DNA from: Pseudonocardia sp.
Lineage (GTDB): Bacteria; Actinomycetota; Actinomycetes; Mycobacteriales; Pseudonocardiaceae
NCBI GenBank assembly: GCA_025465235.1
Contig: JAODNO010000545.1
Coordinates: forward strand, 1 to 33,705
Reading direction: 5' to 3'
DNA length: 33,705 nucleotides
Shown here: positions 1-6,465 of the stretch, piece by piece
Position numbering within the stretch: position 1 is the first letter of the stretch
Layout of the letters: each line of letters opens with the position of its first letter
Notes under the pieces: generated by a model
Databases searched by the model: none
What the model saw: the letters and a program-made list of their open reading frames with translations, nothing else
Told to the model about the DNA's origin: nothing
Made by a program: the position numbers and the translations under genes

Positions 1-585
1 TGCGAGCGGCGCGACCCGGTGACCGGTCGCCACCTGCCGTCCCGCTGCGCGACCGACGAACGCTGTCGCCACGCTGAAGATGAAGAATGCCGGAATAAGG
101 AGCAGGACCCCCCACAGGTCGAGTGACTGGCCCGGTGGTCCGCGGGTCTCGATCATGTACCGCAGCGTGCAGGCGATGATCAGCAGGGAGGCCGTCACAT
201 CTGTCCAGAACAGCCATCGCCACAGCGGAACGACCAGGGCGGCACCGACTCCCTGGAGCAACCGGCCCCCGATCAGCACACCTGCACTGGGAGCGAGCGC
301 GCAGGCGAGCGAGGCCAGCCCGTAGAGGATCATTCCTGCCAGGAAGAGTCGGCGCCGACCGAATAGGTCGCCGATGCGGCCGCTCACGGTGACGAAGGCG
401 GCGATCGGCAACAGCGCTCCGATGATCACCCAATTGACGGTGTCGCGCGGTACGTGGAACTCGTTCTGGAGGTGCGGCAAAAGGACCGCGATACTGGTCA
501 CTCCAGAAAATATCAGCGCATTGGCCGAGATCGTCGCAACGATGACCATTCGTTGCGAACGGGTCAAGTTCTGTGTCGCGGCCAT
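1..585 (-). CDS. MFS transporter (DHA2-like), cut by window edge and internally shortened
   Basis: The frame is open from an ATG at 585 to the window edge (195 codons) and begins MAATQNLTRSQRMVIVATIS. It shows the N-terminal half of a 14-TMS drug:H+ antiporter: a first hydrophobic helix, a helix ending GALLPIAAFV, the loop motif GRIGDLFGRRRLF (motif A), then LLQGVGAALVVP. In this family about 45-50 residues (helices 4-5) normally separate that GAALxxP segment from the W-R-W-x-F motif. Here P120-L121 is followed directly by WRWLFWTDV, so the protein seems to have an in-frame internal deletion near 220-225 and is probably non-functional. The deletion is inferred from family knowledge. The 3' part lies outside the window. 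Gene identity is fairly secure; functional status is doubtful. Confidence 0.72.
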   Translation of the reverse strand, partial: MAATQNLTRSQRMVIVATISANALIFSGVTSIAVLLPHLQNEFHVPRDTVNWVIIGALLPIAAFVTVSGRIGDLFGRRRLFLAGMILYGLASLACALAPSAGVLIGGRLLQGVGAALVVPLWRWLFWTDVTASLLIIACTLRYMIETRGPPGQSLDLWGVLLLIPAFFIFSVATAFVGRAAGRQVATGHRVAPLA

Positions 586-756
586 GCGCAAGAGTAGGCG
601 ACGGAGTAGAACGGGAACCGGGTTGTGCCCACCAGCACCATGGTCCGGGGCCGTGATCTCCGACCACAGCTGCGTCCTGACCCATGGTCGACCGACGCGC
701 GCCGAGGAAGCTGGGGGAGAGGCGCTGTTCTCTGCGCTGGAGCCGAGGAGCTGGAC
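586..756. other. Divergent intergenic region, MFS / esterase
   Basis: This 171-bp spacer lies between the leftward MFS gene and the rightward esterase. It has no credible ORF. It carries two copies of CCATGGTC (638-645 and 682-689) 44 bp apart, about four helical turns, which could be a repeated regulator site. GAGGAG at 745-750 serves as ribosome-binding site for the ATG at 757. I see no convincing -35/-10 pair. Confidence 0.4.
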
Positions 757-1728
757 ATGACGAAGGTGCACCCCCCGTTCGATCCCGACGTGGCCGCGGC
801 GCTGGTCGCGGTCAACGAGGCACTCCCGTCGTCCATCACCCCGGATCTCATCGGCCGACTGCGCCAGATGACCGAAGCCGGCTACACGATGGACCTCGAT
901 GAGATCCGGCGGCACGTACATATCGAAGAGTTGATGGTTCCCGGAGGGGGAGGAGACCCGGACGTGGCGCTGCTCGTCATGCGTCCGAAGCGCAGCGACG
1001 CCGCTACCCCCTTGCCCGGCCTGTACTTCATCCACGGCGGCGGGATGATCGCCGGCAACAACCGCAGCGGCATCGACTGGGTGCTGGAGTGGATGGCGGC
1101 GATCCCGATGGTGGCGGTCAGCGTCGATTACCGGCTCGCCCCTGAGCACCCTCACCCGGCACCCGTCGAGGACTGCTACTCCGGGCTCGAATGGGTCGGC
1201 AACCACGTCGTCGAGCTCGGGATCGACCCCCACCGGCTGGTGATCGCCGGGGGCAGCGCCGGAGGTGGCCTTGCCGCCGCCACCGCCCTGGTCGCCCGGG
1301 ACCGCGGAAGCCCCGATGTGAGAGGGCAGATGCTGGTCTGCCCGATGATCGACGACCGCGCCATCACGCCGTCGAGCACCGAGCTCATCGGCGAGGGCGT
1401 CTGGGACAGCATCTCGAACGCCACCGGGTGGTCGTCTCTGCTCGGCCTCGCGGCTGGAGGACCCGGCGTCTCCCCGTATGCCGCACCGGCGCGCGCCACC
1501 GATCTCTCCGGGTTGCCATCGGCCTTCATCGAAGCCGGATCCGTCGAGACCTTCCGCGACGAGTCCGTCGAATACGCTTCCCGCATCTGGCAGGCAGGCG
1601 GGCAGGCCGAGGTCCACATCTGGCCCGGCGGCTGCCACGGCTTCGACGAGCTCATTCCTGACGCTCCATTGTCGCGCGAGGCTCGCATTGCCAGGATCAA
1701 TTGGCTACGTCGCATTCTCGCCGGATGA
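757..1728 (+). CDS. Alpha/beta hydrolase, hormone-sensitive-lipase-type esterase
   Basis: This 323-aa protein matches bacterial HSL-family (family IV) carboxylesterases, which hydrolyse short-chain esters in the cytoplasm. The oxyanion motif HGGG is at residues 93-96, the strand motif VDYRLAPEHPHPAP at about 123-136, the nucleophile elbow GGSAGG places the serine at 167, and the catalytic histidine is H294 in GGCHGF. The usual catalytic aspartate of the DxLxDE motif is replaced by glutamate (E264 in VETFRDE); D268 is the next acid. The ATG at 757 is preferred over upstream codons because GAGGAG lies just before it and the family's N-terminal helices start there. It stands alone, divergent from the MFS gene. 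The substrate cannot be read from sequence. Confidence 0.88.
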   Translation: MTKVHPPFDPDVAAALVAVNEALPSSITPDLIGRLRQMTEAGYTMDLDEIRRHVHIEELMVPGGGGDPDVALLVMRPKRSDAATPLPGLYFIHGGGMIAGNNRSGIDWVLEWMAAIPMVAVSVDYRLAPEHPHPAPVEDCYSGLEWVGNHVVELGIDPHRLVIAGGSAGGGLAAATALVARDRGSPDVRGQMLVCPMIDDRAITPSSTELIGEGVWDSISNATGWSSLLGLAAGGPGVSPYAAPARATDLSGLPSAFIEAGSVETFRDESVEYASRIWQAGGQAEVHIWPGGCHGFDELIPDAPLSREARIARINWLRRILAG

Positions 1729-1731
1729 ATA

Positions 1732-2101
1732 CACCGTCTTGGACGTGCTCGTACAGGCACGTCGTGTCGCTGAACGCCTGCCGGCGTGGTTCTGTCGGTG
1801 GTCGCGGGGCTGGTGCGGGACGGGGTGTTCGCGGCCCGCGGCTACCGCAGCCCGGCCCAGGCGTTAGCGGATCTGTTGGGCTGCGACACGTTGGTGCGAG
1901 GTGCACCACATCATGTCGTGGGAAGACGGTGGGGAGACCTCCGAGCACAACTGTGTGATGTTGTGCCGGTTCCACCACCGCCTGCTCCATCGTGACTTCG
2001 GGTGGCTGGTCCGGATCCGCAACGGGTTGCCGGAGTTCTCCACCGAGATGGATCGACCAGACCGTCCCAAACCCCCACCACTCACGACACTCCGCGGCTA
2101 G
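1732..2101 (+). pseudogene. Decayed DUF222 / HNH endonuclease (13E12 family) remnant
   Basis: Fragments of one DUF222-HNH protein lie in different frames. LDVLVQARRVAERLPA (about 1738-1785) is in one frame. VVAGLVRDGVFAARGYRSP, followed by an alanine/leucine-rich stretch ending LLGCD (about 1790-1887), is typical of the DUF222 N-terminal half. From about 1892 another frame gives CEVHHIMSWEDGGET...CRFHHRLLH, the HNH core with its CxxHH and CxxHH-H residues, ending at the TAG at 2101. Intact members are about 400-500 aa, so some 300 codons are missing between LLGCD and CEVHH in addition to the frameshifts. These multicopy genes are common in actinobacteria and often decay. It follows the esterase by only a few bases, suggesting an insertion or recombination scar. 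Confidence 0.75.
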
Positions 2102-2119
2102 CGCCAGTGTGAGGGGCGG

Positions 2120-2785
2120 CTACCTGCCGCGCTCGTCGGGTCTTGCTGCGAAAGCGTGCAGGAAGGTTCGCACCGCGGCTCGCGCAACGGCCCGCAGTTC
2201 GTCGTCCGGAACACGGCGGGTGCCCAGGCGGGCGCGTGCCTCCACCGGGCCGGTGAGCAGCGCGATGAGCTGTTCGGCGGCTTCGTCCGGATCGAGTTTG
2301 CCCAGCCGTCCGGCCAGGGAAAGCCGCGCGAGTTTGTCGGCAAGTGCGTCGGTGACGCGATCCGCCGCGCGTCCCCGGACGATGTCGATCAGGTCGGGGA
2401 ACTGGGCGAGCTCGGCGTAGACCAGGCGGCGCAGCGCGCACGAACGATCGTCGCAATAGCACACGAGTAGGCGGTGCGCCACGTCCTCGAGCATCGTGGG
2501 GACGTCGCCGTCCCGGTCCTGCAGCCGCTCGACCACGGCCAGGTTCTCGGCCAGTTCCCGGTCGGAGTCGGCTGTTATCGCCTGGCGGAACAGGGTCTCC
2601 TTGTCGCCGAAGTGGTTGTAGACGGTGGGTTGGGCCACGCCGGCTTCCGCCGCGATCACGTCCACCCCGGCCTGGGCGTATCCCTCGCGGGCGAACACGG
2701 CGATCGCGGCGCGCAGGATCGCCTCCCGCTTGTCGATGCGTCCACGTGCGCCGTTGCGCTCGGCCGTGCCTACGGTCCCGCTCAC
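2120..2785 (-). CDS. TetR/AcrR family transcriptional regulator
   Basis: This 221-aa protein has a classical TetR N-terminal helix-turn-helix, DKREAILRAAIAVFAREGY followed by DVIAAEAGVAQPTVYNHFGDK (about residues 18-58), and a helical C-terminal ligand and dimer domain with CYCDDRSCALRRLVYAE. I use the GTG at 2785. A longer frame opens at the GTG at 2824, but that codon lies inside a perfect GTGAAC/GTTCAC inverted repeat that looks like the gene's own operator, and the extra 13 residues are not family-like. On the mRNA strand TACGCT lies 4 nt before the 2785 GTG, consistent with a weak -10 and a leaderless message. The regulated partner is unclear because the DNA upstream is degenerate. Confidence 0.85.
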   Translation of the reverse strand: MSGTVGTAERNGARGRIDKREAILRAAIAVFAREGYAQAGVDVIAAEAGVAQPTVYNHFGDKETLFRQAITADSDRELAENLAVVERLQDRDGDVPTMLEDVAHRLLVCYCDDRSCALRRLVYAELAQFPDLIDIVRGRAADRVTDALADKLARLSLAGRLGKLDPDEAAEQLIALLTGPVEARARLGTRRVPDDELRAVARAAVRTFLHAFAARPDERGR

Positions 2786-2806
2786 GCGCGCAGCGTACCG
2801 GCCTGC

Positions 2807-2824
2807 GTGAACGCTGGAGTTCAC
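2807..2824. promoter_or_regulatory. Probable TetR operator
   Basis: GTGAAC (2807-2812) and GTTCAC (2819-2824) form a perfect inverted repeat with a 6-bp centre, the size and shape of many TetR-family operators. It sits 22 bp upstream of the preferred GTG start of the tetR gene, where binding would block transcription. Two further 10-bp palindromes, CTCAGCTGAG and CGAAGCTTCG, follow within the next 20 bp. Autoregulation is inferred from position. Confidence 0.45.
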
Positions 2825-2825
2825 T

Positions 2826-3130
2826 CAGCTGAGCGAAGCTTCGTGATCACGGGTGGCGCGGACGGCATGGGACGGGCGGTTGCCCTTGCGTGTCTCCGCC
2901 GACGTGGGCCGGACGCCGCCGGCACGACCTCGGTCGCGAACACGACTACCACGGCGTGGACGCGCAACTGCAGGGCCGCCTGCTCAATGACCCCGGCGTC
3001 GGGTTCGCCCAGAACCGGCCGTCGCGGAAGGTGCGGTACGTGCTGTTCAACGCGGGCACGGTGAACGCCGGCTTCTCCGGCGAGTACGACGCCGAGACCG
3101 AGGCCAGATCGAGTCGCTGCGCCTGGCGGC
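2826..3130 (+). pseudogene. Short-chain dehydrogenase-like remnant
   Basis: At 2840 one frame reads VITGGADGMGRAVALAC, the TGxxxGxG nucleotide-binding start of a short-chain dehydrogenase, then loses family resemblance after about 22 codons and hits a stop near 3060. A neighbouring frame then gives KVRYVLFNAGTVNAGFSGEY (about 3028-3087), in which NAG could correspond to the SDR NNAG motif. No intact catalytic YxxxK segment follows. Codon quality is poor and no start with ribosome-binding site exists. I read it as a heavily decayed SDR next to the tetR gene, perhaps its former target. The second fragment is not securely recognised. Confidence 0.4.
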
Positions 3131-3158
3131 AAGCCGGTCGAGGAGGGAGCGAGCCCGT

Positions 3159-3201
3159 CCGCGTCACGCCCGACAAGGCTGCCGGGCGGGGTGTGACGCG
3201 G
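3159..3201 (-). terminator. Hairpin terminator after the VOC gene
   Basis: CCGCGTCAC (3159-3167) and GTGACGCGG (3193-3201) are perfect 9-bp inverted arms, with inner GCCC/GGGC able to extend the stem. The hairpin begins 8 nt beyond the VOC stop codon in its direction of transcription. There is no U-run, which is usual for actinomycete terminators. Confidence 0.55.
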
Positions 3202-3209
3202 GTCGGCGC

Positions 3210-3599
3210 TCAGTTCTCGCCGGCGATCTGGATGAGGTTGCCGCAGGTGTCGTCGAAGACGGCGGTGGTCACCGGCCCCATGTTCACCGGCTCCTGCACG
3301 AAGTGGACGCCCGCCGACCGGAGGCGTTCGAACTCCGCGTTCGCGTCTTCCACCGCGAATGAGGTGAACGGGATGCCGTCGGCCACCAGTGCCTTCTTGA
3401 ACGGGCCGACGGCCGGGTGGCTGTCCGGCTCGAGCAGCAGCTCCGTGCCGTTCGGCTCCGTGGCCGAGACGACCGTCAGCCACCGGGCCTCACCCAGCGG
3501 GATGTCGTTCTTCTTCACGAAGCCGAGCACCTCGGTGTAGAACGTCTCTGCCTTCGCCTGGTCGTCGACGAAGACGCTGGCGAGGTGGATCTTGAGCAT
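3210..3599 (-). CDS. VOC family protein (glyoxalase/bleomycin-resistance fold)
   Basis: This 129-aa single-domain protein has the paired beta-alpha-beta-beta-beta modules of the vicinal oxygen chelate superfamily: HLASVFVDDQAKAETFYTEV at the start and FAVEDANAEFERLRSAGVHF in the second module, ending VFDDTCGNLIQIAGEN. The final NLIQI segment carries the usual conserved hydrophobic strand, and the E/H metal ligands of lactoylglutathione lyases are only partly evident. It could be a lyase, dioxygenase-like enzyme or binding protein. It lies 10 nt downstream of the arsR gene, with GGAGAG before its ATG, so the two form an operon. ArsR-VOC pairs of this kind are frequent in actinobacteria, but the substrate is unknown. 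Confidence 0.9.
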   Translation of the reverse strand: MLKIHLASVFVDDQAKAETFYTEVLGFVKKNDIPLGEARWLTVVSATEPNGTELLLEPDSHPAVGPFKKALVADGIPFTSFAVEDANAEFERLRSAGVHFVQEPVNMGPVTTAVFDDTCGNLIQIAGEN

Positions 3600-3609
3600 G
3601 GGTCTCTCC

Positions 3610-3882
3610 TCATGGGTTGATCGGCCACCGTTCGATGATCGAGCGCAGCGGGCCCGTGTCGAGGTGGTGGAACTTGTAGCGGCCTTCTCGCCTGGTGGTG
3701 ACCAAGCCTGCTTCCTCGAGCACCGCGAGGTGCTGGGAGATCGCCTGTCGCGACGAGCCCAGTCCGTGCTTCATCGTCAGGCGGCTGCAGATCTCGAACA
3801 GAGTCTGGCCGTCCTTGTCCGTGAGCTCGTCGAGGATCGCCCTTCTCGTCGGATCGACAAGAGCCTTGAACAAGGCGCTCAC
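3610..3882 (-). CDS. ArsR/SmtB-type winged-helix repressor
   Basis: This 90-aa protein starts VSALFKALVDPTRRAILDEL, the standard opening of the ArsR group often paired with VOC or SRPBCC proteins. The recognition helix is in SRQAISQHLAVLEEAGLV (about residues 42-59), followed by the wing TTRREGRYKFHHL. The frame stays open to a TTG at 3918, but that TTG is the -35 hexamer of an excellent promoter. The GTG at 3882 lies 6 nt after the -10, so the message is probably leaderless and starts at this GTG. It overlies a 20-bp palindrome, so autorepression is likely. It heads an operon with the VOC gene. No cysteine metal site is evident. Confidence 0.9.
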   Translation of the reverse strand: MSALFKALVDPTRRAILDELTDKDGQTLFEICSRLTMKHGLGSSRQAISQHLAVLEEAGLVTTRREGRYKFHHLDTGPLRSIIERWPINP

Positions 3883-3888
3883 GGAAGA

Positions 3889-3918
3889 TTTATAGGCAAG
3901 TGGCGACTTGCCTGTCAA
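3889..3918 (-). promoter_or_regulatory. arsR promoter with embedded operator
   Basis: On the minus strand TTGACA (3918-3913), an 18-bp spacer and TATAAA (3894-3889) form a near-consensus housekeeping promoter. The palindrome AGGCAAGT-CGCC-ACTTGCCT (3894-3913) fills the spacer exactly, so a bound repressor would exclude RNA polymerase. The -10 ends 6 nt before the GTG at 3882, predicting a leaderless transcript. The site also lies about 45 bp upstream of the rightward glycosidase gene and might influence it. Confidence 0.65.
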
Positions 3919-3959
3919 GGCAGTAGGTTCGGCCGACGGGCGGAGCAGCAGGAGGCACG

Positions 3960-5309
3960 GTGCTCGACTGGACGAAGCACGTCATCTGGTGGCACGTCTA
4001 CCCGCTCGGCTTCACGGGCGCCGAGGGCTCCGCTGCCGACGCACCCCACCCGGTACCGCGGTTGCGCGCGCTGGAACCGTGGCTGGGCTATCTGCTCGAC
4101 CTAGGCTGCAACGGCCTCGCGCTCGGCCCCGTGTTCGCCTCCGGTACCCACGGCTACGACACGACCGACCACTTCCGCGTCGACCCGCGCCTCGGCACCT
4201 CCGACGACCTCCGGTGGTTGCTCGACACGTGCCGCGAGCGGGGTGTGCACGTCCTGCTCGACGGGGTGTTCAACCACGTCGGCCGGGATTTCCCCCAGTT
4301 CCGGGACGTGCTGGAGCACCGAGGTGCGTCACGTTGGGCCAACTGGTTCGACCTGGATCTCGAGGCGGGCGGACCCGACGGGTTCGGCTACCGCGACTTC
4401 GAGGGTCACCACGAGCTGGTGGCGCTCAACCACGCCGAACCGGAGGTGATCGACCACATCACGACCGTGATGAACCACTGGCTGGACGTGGGCGCGAGCG
4501 GGTGGCGACTCGACGCGGCCTATGCCATCCCGCAGGATGCGCTCCGGGCGATCAGCGACGCCGTTCACGCGGAACACCCCGACGCCTGGCTCGTCGGTGA
4601 GGTGATCCACGGTGACTACCCCTCGTTCGTCCGCACGGGTGGGCTGGACTCGGTGACCCAGTACGAGCTGTGGAAGGCGATCTGGAGCTCGCTGAACGAC
4701 CGCAATCTGTTCGAGCTGGCCTGGGCGCTGCAGCGGCACGACGCACTGCTGCACGATCTCGTGCCGTTGACCTTCGTGGGCAACCATGACGTCACACGGC
4801 TCGCGAGCAGGCTGGCCGATCCAGAGTTACTGGGGCATGCGCTGGCCGTGCTCTTCGGCGTGGCCGGGGTACCGGCCGTGTACTACGGGGACGAGCAGGC
4901 GTTCCGGGGAGTGAAGGAGGATCGGGCTGGGGGCGACGACGCGGTGCGGCCCGCGTTCCCGGAGACGACGGAGGGGCTCGCGCCCCACGGTTGGCCGGTG
5001 TACCGGACGCACCAGGAGCTGATCGGGATGCGCCGGCGGAACGCGTGGCTGACAGGGGCACGCACCGCGGTCGACCACGTGGCGAACGAGCAGCTCGCGT
5101 TCACCAGCCGAAGCGGCGACGGGGAGGTGTCGGTGCTGCTCAACCTCGCGGACCGGGAGCACCGCTTCGACCCGCGTGGCGATGCTCAGGTGCTCGCGTC
5201 GAGCGGGTCGGGTGGCGATCCCTGGCTGCTGGCGCCGCGCTCATGGGCGGTCCTCGCAGGCAGTGACAAGTCGGGCGGCACGGTCTCGACGGCCACCGAT
5301 CAGTTCTGA
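3960..5309 (+). CDS. GH13 alpha-amylase family glycosidase
   Basis: This 449-aa protein has the GH13 (beta/alpha)8 barrel with all conserved regions: DGVFNH at 101-106, GWRLDAAY with nucleophile D185, LVGEV with acid/base E214, and FVGNHD with transition-state stabiliser D277. An all-beta C-terminal domain follows (about 375-449). It lacks a signal peptide and should act in the cytoplasm on short alpha-glucosides or malto-oligosaccharides. It is near the short end for the family because the B domain between residues 106 and 180 is small. The GTG start at 3960 has AGGAGG 5-10 nt upstream. It is divergent from arsR and has no obvious carbohydrate transporter beside it. Exact subfamily and substrate are not determined. 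Confidence 0.92.
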   Translation: MLDWTKHVIWWHVYPLGFTGAEGSAADAPHPVPRLRALEPWLGYLLDLGCNGLALGPVFASGTHGYDTTDHFRVDPRLGTSDDLRWLLDTCRERGVHVLLDGVFNHVGRDFPQFRDVLEHRGASRWANWFDLDLEAGGPDGFGYRDFEGHHELVALNHAEPEVIDHITTVMNHWLDVGASGWRLDAAYAIPQDALRAISDAVHAEHPDAWLVGEVIHGDYPSFVRTGGLDSVTQYELWKAIWSSLNDRNLFELAWALQRHDALLHDLVPLTFVGNHDVTRLASRLADPELLGHALAVLFGVAGVPAVYYGDEQAFRGVKEDRAGGDDAVRPAFPETTEGLAPHGWPVYRTHQELIGMRRRNAWLTGARTAVDHVANEQLAFTSRSGDGEVSVLLNLADREHRFDPRGDAQVLASSGSGGDPWLLAPRSWAVLAGSDKSGGTVSTATDQF

Positions 5310-5360
5310 CCCGCCGGGCGGTCTCCTCTCCGCATGCCCGGACGACGGAGGGACCCCCCA

Positions 5361-6053
5361 GTGGACGCGAGCCCGACCTTTGTGCTGATCCCCGGTGCCG
5401 GGGGCAGCGCGTTCTACTGGCACCGGCTGGTCGAGGAGCTGCACCGGCGTGGTCGTGGGGTCATCGCCGTCGACCTGCCCGCCGCCGACGACTCCGCGGG
5501 GCTCGCGGAGTACACGGATGCGGTGGTCGCTGCCATCGGTGACCGTTCGCGGATCGTCCTGGTGGCTCAGTCGCTCGCCGGGTTCACCGGGCCGCTCGTG
5601 TGCGAGCGGGTACCGGTCGAACTGCTCGTGCTGCTCAACGCGATGGTGCCGACGCCGGGGGAGGCGCCGGGCGACTGGTGGGAGAACATCGGGCAGGCGC
5701 AGGCGGCCGCCCAGCTCGCTGAGCGCGAGGGACGGTCGTCCGGGGACGGGTTCGACCCGGCCGTCGAGTTCTTCCACGACGTGCCGCCCGAGGTGACGGC
5801 CGCGGTCTTCGCGCAGCCGGAGCCGGTTCAGGCCGGCACGCCGTTCGAGAAGCCGTGGCCGCTGGAGAGGTGGCCGGACGCTCCCACGCGGTTCCTGCAG
5901 GGCCGCGACGACCGCTTCTTTCCGCTGGAGTTCCAGAGGCGGGTGGTGCGGGAACGACTGGGCATCCCTGTCGACGAGATGCCGGGAGGTCACCTCGTCG
6001 CGCTCAGCAGGCCCCGGGAGCTGGCGGACCGGCTGGAGGCGTACCTGTCCTGA
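5361..6053 (+). CDS. Alpha/beta hydrolase (AB-hydrolase-1 / methylesterase-like)
   Basis: This 230-aa protein begins VDASPTFVLIPGAGGSAFYW, with the oxyanion-hole loop PGAGGSAFYW. A nucleophile elbow VAQSLAGF uses Ala in place of the first Gly of GxSxG. The acid lies in LQGRDDRFFP and the catalytic His in PGGHLVALSRP. The layout matches small esterases of the salicylate/methyl-jasmonate esterase-like group, including actinobacterial alkyl-salicylate esterases. The GTG at 5361 has GGAGGGA just upstream; an ATG at 5334 in frame has none, so the shorter form is preferred. It follows the glycosidase by 51 bp on the same strand and may be cotranscribed. The natural ester is unknown. Confidence 0.86.
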   Translation: MDASPTFVLIPGAGGSAFYWHRLVEELHRRGRGVIAVDLPAADDSAGLAEYTDAVVAAIGDRSRIVLVAQSLAGFTGPLVCERVPVELLVLLNAMVPTPGEAPGDWWENIGQAQAAAQLAEREGRSSGDGFDPAVEFFHDVPPEVTAAVFAQPEPVQAGTPFEKPWPLERWPDAPTRFLQGRDDRFFPLEFQRRVVRERLGIPVDEMPGGHLVALSRPRELADRLEAYLS

Positions 6054-6070
6054 CACTTTCTCGGTCGAAC

Positions 6071-6076
6071 TGTCGA
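6071..6076 (+). promoter_or_regulatory. TGTCGA box upstream of the DGPF gene (possible ECF42 -35)
   Basis: TGTCGA lies 54 bp upstream of the DGPF start. From memory, published work on ECF42 sigma factors describes TGTCGA as the -35 element of their DGPF-gene promoters. I do not find a clear partner -10 at 16-17 bp, so this is only a candidate for autoregulation. Confidence 0.3.
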
Positions 6077-6129
6077 TCCTGGCGTTTCCCGATTGTCGTT
6101 GTAGCGACCGGACGAACGAAGGAGGATCC

Positions 6130-6465
6130 GTGCAGTACCTGCTGATGATCTGCGGAGTCGAGGACGCCGAGCCCGTGCCCGGTGTGGACATGGCCGCCGC
6201 CGGTGAGGCGTGGGCCAAGGAGATGGACGGACGCGGCGTCCGCCTACAGGGCAACCGGCTGCGCCCGATCGCGGACGCCACGACGGTGCGGGTGCGCGAG
6301 CCCGAGGTGCTGGTCTCCGACGGCCCGTTCGCGGAGACCAAGGAGCAGATTCTCGGCTACGACCTGCTCGACTGCCAGGATCTGGACGAGGCGATCGAGG
6401 TGGCGTCGAAGCACCCGGTGGCGCGGTACGGGTCGATCGAGGTGAGGCCGTTCTGGACCGGGTGA
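6130..6465 (+). CDS. DGPF-domain (YciI family) protein
   Basis: This 111-aa protein has the YCII/DGPF fold: [12 protein letters not shown] at the start, the signature [15 protein letters not shown] at about residues 63-77, and the C-terminal ferredoxin-like segment ending IEVRPFWTG. Family members are small dimeric alpha+beta proteins of uncertain biochemistry, regularly encoded beside ECF42 sigma factors. The GTG start is preceded by AAGGAGG at 6118-6124. Its stop overlaps the start of the sigma factor gene (GTGA), so the two proteins are made together. In studied examples the DGPF genes are the main target of the adjacent sigma factor. Confidence 0.93.
   Translation: MQYLLMICGVEDAEPVPGVDMAAAGEAWAKEMDGRGVRLQGNRLRPIADATTVRVREPEVLVSDGPFAETKEQILGYDLLDCQDLDEAIEVASKHPVARYGSIEVRPFWTG

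Noticed and set aside
638-689. Two CCATGGTC copies as a defined operator
   Set aside because: Only two 8-bp copies, with no associated regulator gene; kept as a note in the intergenic entry.
3883-3918. TTG at 3918 as start of arsR
   Set aside because: The TTG is the -35 hexamer of a near-consensus promoter and the added residues are not family-like.
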